Assembly (NCBI GenBank): GCA_018710945.1
Contig: DVIW01000004.1
Coordinates: forward strand, 166,540-230,539
DNA length: 64,000 nt
Source: Candidatus Aphodovivens avistercoris
GTDB taxonomy: Bacteria > Actinomycetota > Coriobacteriia > Coriobacteriales > Eggerthellaceae
Direction: 5' to 3'
The position numbers and the translations under genes are program-made. Positions within the stretch are counted from its first letter, which is position 1; each line of letters begins with the position of its first letter. Below, piece after piece: positions 8,458 through 15,875 of the stretch. Below the pieces are notes generated by a model that did not search any database, had not been told where the DNA came from, and was given only the letters and a program-made list of their open reading frames with translations.

Positions 8458-9321
8458 CTACGCGATGTGCCCCAGGAAGTCCTTCGTGCGGTCGGACTGC
8501 GGGTTGTCGAACACCTCATCGGGGGTGCCCTGCTCCACGATCACGCCGCCATCCATGAACACGACGCGGTCGGCGACATCGCGGGCGAAGCCCATCTCGT
8601 GCGTCACCACGATCATGGTCATGCCCTCGGCCGCCAGCTCCTTCATGACGTTGAGCACGTCGCGCACGAGCTCGGGATCAAGCGCGCTCGTGGCCTCGTC
8701 GAACAGCATCACGTGCGGGCTCATCGCCAACGCGCGCGCGATGGCCACGCGCTGCTGCTGACCGCCGGAAAGCTGGCTGGGCTTGTAGTCCACGCGCTCG
8801 CCCAGGCCCACGCGCGTGAGCTGCTCGATGGCGATCTTCTCGGCCTCTTCCTTGGAGCGCTTGAGCACCTTCGTCTGCGCCAGCATCACGTTCTTCTTGG
8901 CCGTAAGGTGCGGGAACAGATTGAAGCTCTGGAACACCATGCCCACCTTGGCGCGCACTTTGTTGATGTCGGTGTCCTTCGCGGTGATCTCGGTGTCCTC
9001 GAAGAAGATCTGGCCGCCAGTGGGTTCCTCCAGACGGTTGATGCAGCGCAGCAGAGTGGACTTGCCGGAGCCGGACGGCCCCAGGATCACCACCACCTCG
9101 CCGCGGTACACGTTCAGATCGACGCCGCGCAGCACCACCAGCTCGTCGAAGCTCTTCTGCAAGTTGCGGATGCGCACGACGGGCTGCTCGCCAGCGGCCT
9201 TGCGCTCTTCCTCAACGGCCACGGAGGCGTGGTGCATGTAGCCGTTGGGGTTGGCAGCGCCAGGCGCAGCGGCCGCAGCCGCCTCGGCCTCGGGAGTCTG
9301 CTTGATCTCGTTCTCGGTCAT
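8458..9321 (-). CDS. Polar amino acid ABC transporter, ATP-binding protein (GlnQ type)
   Basis: A 287-residue ABC ATPase of the PAAT family. Motifs seen are Walker [12 protein letters not shown]-loop [10 protein letters not shown], signature LSGGQQQR, Walker [13 protein letters not shown] and switch His in VVTHEM. An N-terminal extension of about 45 residues (Glu/Ala-rich) precedes [11 protein letters not shown] and is not part of the fold. The start at 9321 follows a GGGAAGGGAGC box. The gene lies 14 nt downstream of the permease and energises it. Confidence 0.93.
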   Translation of the reverse strand: MTENEIKQTPEAEAAAAAAPGAANPNGYMHHASVAVEEERKAAGEQPVVRIRNLQKSFDELVVLRGVDLNVYRGEVVVILGPSGSGKSTLLRCINRLEEPTGGQIFFEDTEITAKDTDINKVRAKVGMVFQSFNLFPHLTAKKNVMLAQTKVLKRSKEEAEKIAIEQLTRVGLGERVDYKPSQLSGGQQQRVAIARALAMSPHVMLFDEATSALDPELVRDVLNVMKELAAEGMTMIVVTHEMGFARDVADRVVFMDGGVIVEQGTPDEVFDNPQSDRTKDFLGHIA

Positions 9322-9335
9322 GTCGGCTCCCTTCC

Positions 9336-10781
9336 CTACAGGCTCGACATCTGCTCGGGCGTGATGGCGCGGCCGGAACCGTCACCGCCATGCGCCGCCT
9401 CGGAGGCGTTGCGCGTCTCGACGGCGGGGCGCTCGGCCAGCTCGTCCACCATGCCGCGCTTCTTGCCCTTCGCGGCCTTCTTTTTCTTCTTCCCCACGCT
9501 GGTGCCGGTGTCGTTGCCCGCCAGCTTCGCCTCAAGCTTGCCCACCAGCTTGGCGGCAGGCAGCGTGATGAGCAGGTAGAACAACGCCGCCACGATGTAG
9601 GGGGTGATGGAGCCGGTGGCCGCCACGATGGTCTTGGCGTACATGACGATCTCCATCACGCCCACCGCGGCCAGCATGGAGGTGTCCTTGTACAGCAGGA
9701 TGAACTCGCTGGTCATGGTGGGGATGACGCGGCGCACCGTCTGCGGCACGATGACGAACAGCATGGTCTGCGCGCCGTTCATGCCCAGGCTGCGCGACGC
9801 CTCGAACTGCCCCTTCGGGATGGACTGGATGCCCGCGCGGAAGATCTCGCACAGGTAGGCGCCCGAGTTCATGAACAGCACGATGACGCCCAGCGGGAAC
9901 GACGGGATCTGCACGCCCGCCAGCGGCAAGCCGAAGAACGCGATGTAGATCTGCAGGAACAGCGGCGTGCCGCGCACGACGTTCACGTAAGTGGTGGCGA
10001 TGCCGCGCAGCACGCGGAACTTCGACATGCGCATGAGCGACAGCACGAAGCCCAGCGGGATGGCCAGCGGAAACGCGCACGCCACGATAAGCAGCGCCTG
10101 CAGGAAGCCCCAGAACACCACCGGCAGGCTGGTCACCAGGATGGTGGGATCCAAGAACAGCTTCATGAACTTGTTAGAGTTCCACGCCTGCACCCAGTCC
10201 TGCTCGGACAGGTAGCTGGAGAACTGCTCGAACGGGTCGACGCTGGCCACGGCGATGGAGGGGATACCCTCGATGTCGTGCGTGGAGCCGTCGGCCAGGG
10301 TGTAGGCGCCCGTCAGCTGCATGTCGCCGCCCGCGCCGGGGAAGAACACGTCGTAGACTTCCAGGCGCAACGTGCCCGCCGTGGACACCGGCTCGGCGAA
10401 CGTCGCCGTGAACGTCTGGCCGTCCATGGAGAACTCCACGTCGGGGTAGTTGCGATCCATGCGGTCGGCGCCGGTCAGCAGCGTGGCGCGCGCGTCCTCC
10501 AGCGAGAACGTGGTGCCTTCGGGCAGCACCAGGTCCACCGATGCGATGCCCTCGCCGTCGGCCACGTCGGCGTCCCAGGTGATGCGCGTCTCGGTGGCGC
10601 CCAGCACGCTGTTGTCGCCGGCGGCATCGGCGTTGGGACGCGCCGAGCACTTCAGCGTTTCCAGCGCGCTGGCCTGGCTGGGAACGGCCGCAAGCGCCAG
10701 CGAGGCCGCCATCAGCAGCGCGAACGCCGCCATCAGGAAGGTGGCGGCGCGGTTGGTTCGTCCGTGTCGTTCGTGTTGCAT
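9336..10781 (-). CDS. Amino acid ABC permease with N-terminal secreted ectodomain
   Basis: A 481-residue protein, about twice the usual PAAT permease length. Residues 1-39 form a signal peptide ending near SQASA. Residues 40-205 are a Thr/Asp-rich beta-type ectodomain ([40 protein letters not shown]). The HisM/GlnP-type permease follows, with helices from about 215 and the EAA loop [20 protein letters not shown] at 327-346. The tail has a [12 protein letters not shown] patch. The ATG at 10781 is chosen because a start 51 nt upstream has no ribosome site. The ectodomain may dock the binding protein or a substrate; this is inference. Confidence 0.87.
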   Translation of the reverse strand: MQHERHGRTNRAATFLMAAFALLMAASLALAAVPSQASALETLKCSARPNADAAGDNSVLGATETRITWDADVADGEGIASVDLVLPEGTTFSLEDARATLLTGADRMDRNYPDVEFSMDGQTFTATFAEPVSTAGTLRLEVYDVFFPGAGGDMQLTGAYTLADGSTHDIEGIPSIAVASVDPFEQFSSYLSEQDWVQAWNSNKFMKLFLDPTILVTSLPVVFWGFLQALLIVACAFPLAIPLGFVLSLMRMSKFRVLRGIATTYVNVVRGTPLFLQIYIAFFGLPLAGVQIPSFPLGVIVLFMNSGAYLCEIFRAGIQSIPKGQFEASRSLGMNGAQTMLFVIVPQTVRRVIPTMTSEFILLYKDTSMLAAVGVMEIVMYAKTIVAATGSITPYIVAALFYLLITLPAAKLVGKLEAKLAGNDTGTSVGKKKKKAAKGKKRGMVDELAERPAVETRNASEAAHGGDGSGRAITPEQMSSL

Positions 10782-10808
10782 GGTTCTCGTTTCTCCCAAA
10801 GCGATCAA

Positions 10809-10851
10809 CTGCCGCGAGGCTTCCCGCGTCATACGGAAAGCCTCGCGGCAG
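10809..10851. repeat. Long hairpin upstream of permease
   Basis: A stem of 16 bp (10809-10824 with 10835-10851, one bulged A) lies 28 nt upstream of the permease start and 14 nt beyond the terminator hairpin. On the minus strand it is followed by TTGATC, with no U-run, so it is better read as an mRNA-stabilising or leader structure than as a terminator. Confidence 0.65.
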
Positions 10852-10864
10852 GTGGTCTGACGTT

Positions 10865-10898
10865 AAAAGCCCCCTTGGGCTTCGCGGCCCAAGGGGGC
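10865..10898 (-). terminator. Intra-operon terminator after the binding-protein gene
   Basis: On the minus strand a perfect 12-bp stem (10887-10898 with 10869-10880), a 6-nt loop and TTTT form a strong intrinsic terminator 21 nt after the binding-protein stop. It would let the solute-binding protein be made in excess over the membrane subunits, as is common in ABC importers. Confidence 0.85.
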
Positions 10899-10918
10899 GG
10901 CAGGGCTCCTACCTTCCG

Positions 10919-11749
10919 TTAGGCAAGGAACTGGGCGGTGAGGTCGTCGATGGTGCCGTCCTCCTGCAGCGTGGCGATGGCCTCGTTGATGGCGGCCAGC
11001 AGCTCGGGGTTGTCCTTCGACACGGCCACGGCGTACTCCTCGCCGGTGGCGGCGCTCAGCACGACCTCGGCGTCGGTGTAGGCCTCGGCCAGCATCTTCT
11101 CCACAACGGCCTTGTCCATGCACACGGCGTTGGCCTGGCCGGCCTGCATCGCGGCGAAGGCATCGGTGGCGTTGCCGTAGGGCTGGATGGTGGCGTTCGG
11201 GAAGTTCTCCTGCGCGAAGGTCTCGCCGGTGGTGCCGGACTGCACGGCGATGATCATGCCCTCGGCGTTCAGCGCGTCAGCCGCGTTGTCGGCGGTGACG
11301 TCGCCGCCCTTCATCACGGCCACGGACTGGTCGGCGATGTAGTACGGGTCGGTGAAGTCGACGGACTCGGCGCGCTCGGGATCAACGGTGATGCCGGAGA
11401 TGCCCACGTCGGCCTGGCCGCCCGCCTGAATGGCCGGCACGATGCCGTCGAACTGGATGGTGGTGAACTCGCACTCAAGGCCCAGCTGCTCGGCGATGGC
11501 CTTGGCCAGCTCGATGTCGAAGCCGACGTACTCGTCGCCCTCGAGGTTCTCGAACGGCGGGAAGTCGGGCGAGGTGGCGACGGTCAGAACGCCATCGTTC
11601 ACCAGGGTATAGCTGCCTTCCTCGGCAGCCGGCTCGCTGCCACCCTGCTGTTCGGCGGGCTCGCTGCTGCCCGAAGAGCAGCCGAACAGGCCCAGCGCCG
11701 CCGTCAGGGCGCCGCAGGCGACAACCGCCGCCACTTTGTTGAACTTCAT
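10919..11749 (-). CDS. Polar amino acid ABC transporter, substrate-binding lipoprotein
   Basis: A 276-residue SBP_bac_3 family lipoprotein. The signal peptide ends in LFGC with lipidated C24. The binding core contains FPPFENLEGDEYVGFDIELA and the QAGQANAVCMDKAVVE region typical of amino acid receptors. The start at 11749 has GGAAAGGGGAAAGA upstream. It is the first gene of the operon with permease, ATPase and MFS, driven by the promoter at 11874-11902 and partly insulated by the terminator that follows. Ligand specificity is not evident. Its lipoprotein signal is almost identical to that of the lipoprotein at 14873-15586. Confidence 0.92.
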   Translation of the reverse strand: MKFNKVAAVVACGALTAALGLFGCSSGSSEPAEQQGGSEPAAEEGSYTLVNDGVLTVATSPDFPPFENLEGDEYVGFDIELAKAIAEQLGLECEFTTIQFDGIVPAIQAGGQADVGISGITVDPERAESVDFTDPYYIADQSVAVMKGGDVTADNAADALNAEGMIIAVQSGTTGETFAQENFPNATIQPYGNATDAFAAMQAGQANAVCMDKAVVEKMLAEAYTDAEVVLSAATGEEYAVAVSKDNPELLAAINEAIATLQEDGTIDDLTAQFLA

Positions 11750-11873
11750 GTCTCTTTCCCCTTTCCAAGGTGTTCGCCGCACCCGCAGGGGAGCTCTCGT
11801 CAAGCCCGCCTGCCGGCCTGTGCGTTTGCGGGGACGCGCCCCCGTTTCGCGGCATACTTGCAACAGTTGGAAC

Positions 11874-11902
11874 ACTATACGCTTTTTATGCATATTTCTC
11901 AA
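11874..11902 (-). promoter_or_regulatory. Promoter of the amino acid ABC operon
   Basis: On the minus strand TTGAGA (11902-11897), a 17-nt AT-rich spacer and TATAGT (11879-11874) form a strong sigma70-type promoter about 125 nt upstream of the binding-protein start. Confidence 0.75.
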
Positions 11903-12032
11903 CGAAATGGCCCCATTTTTGCAAATGCGCGGGCGAGATCGGGGCGAGGCTCAGGCAAAGCGCTGGCAAGACAGAGGCGATCCCGAGCGAGGCAGGAACG
12001 AGATCCGGCCCTTGCAGCCGCTTCCCACTTGC

Positions 12033-12584
12033 CTAGCGCGCCTCTTCGGCAAGGCGGCGCAGGGGATTGCCCGTCTCAAGGGCCACGTAGCGGCAGCCGA
12101 TATGCGGCGGAGCGCCGTATGCGCCATGGTAGTCGGACCCCCCGGTGAGAAGCAGGCCGAAGCGGGCGGAAAGGCGCTCGCAGCGCACGCGATCGACGGG
12201 GGTGTGGTCGGGGTGGTGGCATTCGATGGCTCGCAACCCGCATTCCACCAGCTCGGGAACGAGGTCGTAGCTGTCAAGCTGACCGGGATGCGCCACGGCG
12301 GGGATGCCGCCGTCGGCTGCGATGGCGCGCACGGCGTCGCGGGCATCCACATAGTCGATGTCGCGCGCGCAGATGCCATGCCCTTTGAGCAGGCCGCGAT
12401 ACAGCGTCGCGTACTCCTCCGACCCGTAGGGGGCATTCGTGAGCGCGGCCATGATGTGCTGCTCGTCCAGCACCGTCACCGCCGAGGCCGAACCTCCGCC
12501 GCGCTGCTCCACATCCCGCACGATCTCGCGTGCAAGCGAAGGATCCCCCTCCACCAGCACGCGGGTCCGTTCGTACCGTTTCAC
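12033..12584 (-). pseudogene. PHP-domain phosphoesterase, N-terminally truncated
   Basis: A 183-residue C-terminal portion of a PHP phosphoesterase. GIPAVAHPGQ, GLRAIECHHPDH and TGGSDYHG are the conserved later metal-ligand motifs. The N-terminal block with the DLHxHT metal motif, about 100 residues, is absent. The frame upstream of the GTG at 12584 shows no similarity before PhnE. AAAGGGA lies 6 nt before that GTG, so a short protein may still be made. A PHP-type cyclic phosphodiesterase linked to phosphonate breakdown is known from Eggerthella lenta, and the adjacent PhnC/PhnE genes make that the likely ancestor. It probably cannot hydrolyse phosphoesters. Confidence 0.72.
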
Positions 12585-12662
12585 GTGAAATCCCTTTCCG
12601 TCCTTCTTCGCGATCTTGCAGCACCCCGCCGTCCGGCAGGAAGCCGCGCGCCTGCTTCTGGA

Positions 12663-13511
12663 CTACTTTTGGACTATGTAGCGCTTCCTCAGGCGCGTCG
12701 CGAGGACCTCAAGCGTCACCGCAACCGCCAGGCACAGGTACACGATCAGCCCTATCTCATGGATGTTCAGGTAGAAGCTGCCCGCAAGGAACAGCTGGTA
12801 GCCGATGACGCCGGCACCTGCCACCGCGCCCACCGCCACGGCGTTGACGAAGTTGATCTCGAAGCGGATGAACGTCCACGACAGCATTTCGTTCACCTTC
12901 TCGGGCACGACGCCGGAAAACACCACCTGCCACCACGACGCCCCTGAAGCGCGCAGCGCCTCGAGCACCCCGGGGTCGGCCTCCTCGAAGCTTTCCGAGT
13001 ACGCCTTCACCAGATAGGCGACGCTGTGGAACAGAAGGCCGGTCACAGCGGCTTCGGCGCCCAAGCCGATGGCAACGCTGAACACCATCACCCACAGGAT
13101 GGTGGGCACCGCGCGCGCCACCGACATGACCGCCTTGATGACGGTGCTCACCGCGCCGTTGGTGAGGTTGCGCGCCGCAAGAAGCCCCAGCACGAAGGCG
13201 ATCACCGCTCCGATGAACGTGGTGAGCAGCGCCAACGCAAGCGACACGAACAGGCCCGTCACCACATCGACCAGCGTGAAATGCCCGGCGAGCCCCGGCT
13301 GGGTCATCATGGTCAGGAAATCGCCGCCGGCTTCGCCCAACGCCTCGAAAAACGACACTTTGCCGTAGTCCATCGTGGCAAGCGCCACCGCCGTCAGCGC
13401 GGCAAGCACCGCAACCGTTGCCGCCAACGCCAGGTTGGGACCGCTCATCACGCGCGTCTTGATCTTCTCGCCGCGCGTGTAGCGCGCCCCGGGCAGGTTC
13501 GACCCGTCCAT
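12663..13511 (-). CDS. phnE: Phosphonate ABC transporter permease (PhnE)
   Basis: A 282-residue inner-membrane permease of the PhnE family. After a short hydrophilic start (MDGSNLPGARYTRGEK) come six hydrophobic segments, the SVARAVPTILWVMVFSVAIG block, and the EAA-type loop EALRASGASWWQVVFSGVVP. It ends in RFEINFVNAVAVGAVAGAGVIG, the classic PhnE C-terminal signature. Start and upstream stop overlap as TGATG at 13513-13509, implying translational coupling with the fused gene before it. The partner ATPase is defective and no PhnD is nearby, so transport is unlikely unless another system supplies partners. Confidence 0.85.
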   Translation of the reverse strand: MDGSNLPGARYTRGEKIKTRVMSGPNLALAATVAVLAALTAVALATMDYGKVSFFEALGEAGGDFLTMMTQPGLAGHFTLVDVVTGLFVSLALALLTTFIGAVIAFVLGLLAARNLTNGAVSTVIKAVMSVARAVPTILWVMVFSVAIGLGAEAAVTGLLFHSVAYLVKAYSESFEEADPGVLEALRASGASWWQVVFSGVVPEKVNEMLSWTFIRFEINFVNAVAVGAVAGAGVIGYQLFLAGSFYLNIHEIGLIVYLCLAVAVTLEVLATRLRKRYIVQK

Positions 13512-14341
13512 CAGAGGCGCTCCGTCTCCCTGTGCGCCTCGTAGGCATGGCGAACGGGATGCGGCGCATCGTCGGCGACGCGCCCCGCCGATCCGGCGCC
13601 CCAGCCGAAGCGCTCGAACAGGGCACCGGTGAGGCGGGTCCGCGCGGGCGCGCCCACCTCGGATGCGAGCAGCAGGGCGTTCGCCCGGGCTTCGATAGCG
13701 TATGCAGTCGCCGCGCGCAGCGCCTCCACGGGGCCGGCGGCCAGCTCGTCGATGTTCTCCAAAAAGCAGCGCACCAAATAGCCGAAGCTGGTGAGGAACA
13801 GCGCCAGAAAGCCGGTGAAATCGCTCTGCTTGAACGAGAACAGCAGGATGAACGCCCACGCCACCGTGGGGATGTTGCGGAACAGCGAAGCGATGGCGCG
13901 CACCAGCAGCGGATCCTGCACCAGCGCCCGCGCGATGCCCACGCGCTGCTTCTGCCCGCCCGAAAGCCGGTCGGTGCGCGTGTAGGCGAAGTCGGCCAGG
14001 CCCACCTCGGCCAGCACCTCGAACGCAGCGCGCTTCTCCTCCTCGGTGTACAGGCCCAGAAGGCCTGCGGCGGCGGATTTGTACCCCAGCCGCCCCTGCA
14101 GCACGTTTTCGATGGACGTGGCGCGATACACCAGGTTGTAGTGCTGAAACACTATGCTTATGCGCCGGCGCACCTGCCGCAGCGCGCGGCCCTTCAGGCC
14201 CGTCACGTCCACGCCGTCGAAGGTTGCCGAGCCCTCGGTGGGGTCGATCAGCCGGTTCACGCAGCGCAACAGCGTCGACTTGCCGGCACCCGAGGGGCCG
14301 ATCACCGAGACGAACTCGCCGCGGCGCATCGTTGAAACAGC
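13511..14341 (-). pseudogene. PhnC::PhnE deletion fusion, truncated at 5' end
   Basis: One frame joins two phosphonate-transport genes. From the ATG at 14329, residues 1-141 are PhnC: IGPSGAGKST (Walker A), VFQHYNLV, and the signature RLSGGQKQRVGIARA. At about residue 142 (near 13905) the sequence turns into the middle of a PhnE permease (IASLFRNIPTVAWAFILLFS through GPVEALRA). A 60-residue tail of no clear family ends it at 13511. Walker B, the switch His and the first roughly 25 residues of PhnC are missing. The 5' break coincides with one end of an inverted-repeat element at 14343. It cannot work as an ATPase. Confidence 0.8.
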
Positions 14342-14342
14342 G

Positions 14343-14626
14343 CCCCAACAAACAGCTTTTTTTGAGATTTCGGATAGGTTTTTACGAATCTTGGGGTCGG
14401 AGAAAGCGCTTCGGCTTCAAATGCCCTTCGCCTCCAGATCGCGCATCTTTCGCAGCAACATCTTTACCTGGTGTTTTCCCGGTTCGCTCGGTTTGCGGTG
14501 AAACCCACCAGGGACGTGCGCTTGTCAGCAAGACCCTTCGCGCCCCCAACATTTGGCGTTTTTGATCCACGCGACCCCAACATTCGCAATTTTCTAGCCC
14601 AAAGAGCAAAAAGCTGTTTGTTGGGG
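14343..14626. mobile_element. 284-bp element bounded by 19-bp perfect inverted repeats
   Basis: CCCCAACAAACAGCTTTTT (14343-14361) recurs exactly in inverted orientation at 14608-14626. Inside, related CCCCAACA/TTGGGG boxes occur at 14391, 14546 and 14574, and the right end forms a second palindrome (14568-14582 with 14619-14633). The interior is more AT-rich than its neighbours and holds no credible gene. The left end abuts the truncated phnC. Size and structure resemble a MITE or a structured RNA locus; no target-site duplication was identified. Confidence 0.55.
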
Positions 14627-14633
14627 TCGCGTG
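14568..14633. repeat. 15-bp palindrome at right end of the element
   Basis: CACGCGACCCCAACA (14568-14582) pairs perfectly with 14619-14633, enclosing 36 nt. It overlaps the right terminal repeat of the 284-bp element and would form a stable cruciform or RNA hairpin. Confidence 0.7.
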
Positions 14634-14674
14634 AAGCTCAGCGAGCGAAAGGAGGGCATCGGACGGCCGCCTGC

Positions 14675-14770
14675 ACCGCTTTCCGCACAACCGGCGGCAC
14701 CGCTTTCCCCACGGGCAACGGTACCGCTTTTCCCACGGGCGACGGCACCGCTTTCCGCATCGGCAGCGGC
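14675..14770. repeat. Four 24-bp imperfect tandem repeats
   Basis: Four successive 24-bp units, each starting ACCGCTTT, begin at 14675, 14699, 14723 and 14747; a partial unit (ACC) follows. The period is a multiple of three, so any frame through it would encode an 8-residue repeat, but no supported gene covers it. It lies between the inverted-repeat element and the terminator of the next gene. Confidence 0.8.
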
Positions 14771-14781
14771 ACCACCTGCGC

Positions 14782-14821
14782 AAAAAAGAGAGGGCGCGTC
14801 CTCATCGGGGGACGCGCCCTC
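14782..14821 (-). terminator. Terminator of lipoprotein gene
   Basis: On the minus strand a perfect 12-bp stem (14810-14821 with 14790-14801), an 8-nt loop and a T-rich tail (CTCTTTTTT) sit about 50 bp after the lipoprotein stop codon. Confidence 0.85.
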
Positions 14822-14872
14822 GCTCGACATCTCGTCCTTCGTCGGCAAACCGCGCCGGAGCGATTGCAGACT

Positions 14873-15586
14873 CTACAGCTTGAGCAGCGTGTTCGTTTCG
14901 ATGGACTCCTCGGTCTCCGGATCGGTGTAGTCGCCTTGGATCAGCATCTCGGAAACGTTCTGCGGAGCTGAGAACAGGTAGGTGCCCGTTATCGCGTCGC
15001 CGGGGAACACGCTGTCCGGGCCGTCCACAGTGATGTCCTCGCCGTGCAGGCCGATGTAGGTGTAGCCGTTGGCCTCGATGGAACCGCCGTCGGTGCCGTA
15101 CAGCGAGAAGTACAGGTTCGGCACCGAGGCTCCGTACTCGCTTAGCACCGTGTCTTCGGGAATGTACATCTCGTAGCCCACGGTGATGTACATCATGTCG
15201 TCGGCGTCATCGGCATCGAGTTCCGAAATGTAGAAGATGCTGTCGGAGTTGTTGTAGGCGTCGATGGCCTCCTGCACCGCCGCCGCGTCGGTCTCGACGC
15301 TGGTGAAGCGGTAGTAGATGATGTGGTCGGCATCGTCCTCGACCGAGTAGATGGTGGCAGGCAGCCATTCGCCCATTTGGGCGGGCGACTCAACCGTTCC
15401 CTCGACGGGAACGATGTCCTCACCAGCGGGTTGGCTGGCGGCCGGCTCCTCGGTTGCCGCGCCGTCGGCAGATCCGTCGCCGGCGGCAGGCTGACTTTCG
15501 CCGCCTCCCGACGAGCAGCCGAACAACCCCAGCGCTGCAACCAGAGCGCCGCAGGCGACGAGCGCGCACGTTTTCCTCATCCTCAT
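14873..15586 (-). CDS. Putative lipoprotein of unknown function
   Basis: A 237-residue predicted lipoprotein. The signal peptide ends in LFGC (C24), then comes an acidic Gly/Ala/Glu-rich linker to about residue 55. A soluble acidic domain of about 180 residues follows (LPATIYSVEDDADHIIYYRF, SLYGTDGGSIEANGYTYIGL). No family was recognised. The ATG at 15586 has GGAAGGGGGAA upstream and is preferred to the ATG 6 nt inside. The stretch ACGAL(T/V)AALGLFGCSSG is shared almost exactly with the amino acid binding protein, suggesting a shared or recombined export signal. It is monocistronic with its own terminator. Confidence 0.75.
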   Translation of the reverse strand: MRMRKTCALVACGALVAALGLFGCSSGGGESQPAAGDGSADGAATEEPAASQPAGEDIVPVEGTVESPAQMGEWLPATIYSVEDDADHIIYYRFTSVETDAAAVQEAIDAYNNSDSIFYISELDADDADDMMYITVGYEMYIPEDTVLSEYGASVPNLYFSLYGTDGGSIEANGYTYIGLHGEDITVDGPDSVFPGDAITGTYLFSAPQNVSEMLIQGDYTDPETEESIETNTLLKL

Positions 15587-15781
15587 GGTTCCCCCTTCCA
15601 AAAGCCCAACCCGCGTCGCGGCGACCCGCAGCCCCGCGGATGCGCGGCGGCGTTGGCGAGCCCTTGAAGAGCGAACCGCGCTTCGACGGCTCAGCCTTCC
15701 CCTACCGCCATTATAAAGCCGAAGGAGTACCCTCCCTGTAAAATGTCGTGCTGAGAGCCAGGTGAACGGGAAGCCGCGGAG

Positions 15782-15820
15782 CGGACAGAGGGAGGTCTTC
15801 GCGCAGCTCCCCTCTGTCCG
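15782..15820. repeat. Hairpin downstream of aldo/keto reductase
   Basis: CGGACAGAGGGAG (15782-15794) pairs with CTCCCCTCTGTCCG (15807-15820) with one bulge, 56 nt beyond the reductase stop codon on the minus strand. There is no T-run. A TATAAT on the minus strand (15715-15710) lies between it and the lipoprotein gene and may serve the latter. Confidence 0.5.
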
Positions 15821-15875
15821 GCAGCGCGGCGCCACGTTAACCCGCAACGCGGCGCCCCGCCCGCGCGCAGCCCGT

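Noticed and set aside
12577..12592. parS-like sequence CGTTTCACGTGAAATC
   Set aside because: It matches only 13 of 16 parS positions, overlaps the start of the PHP remnant, and lies 48 kb from the parS cluster; probably chance.
12663..14351. A single 562-codon minus-strand frame over the phosphonate locus
   Set aside because: Only its second half is PhnE. The first half is a frameshifted reading of the PhnC::PhnE fusion, which is in another frame with clear Walker A and signature motifs.
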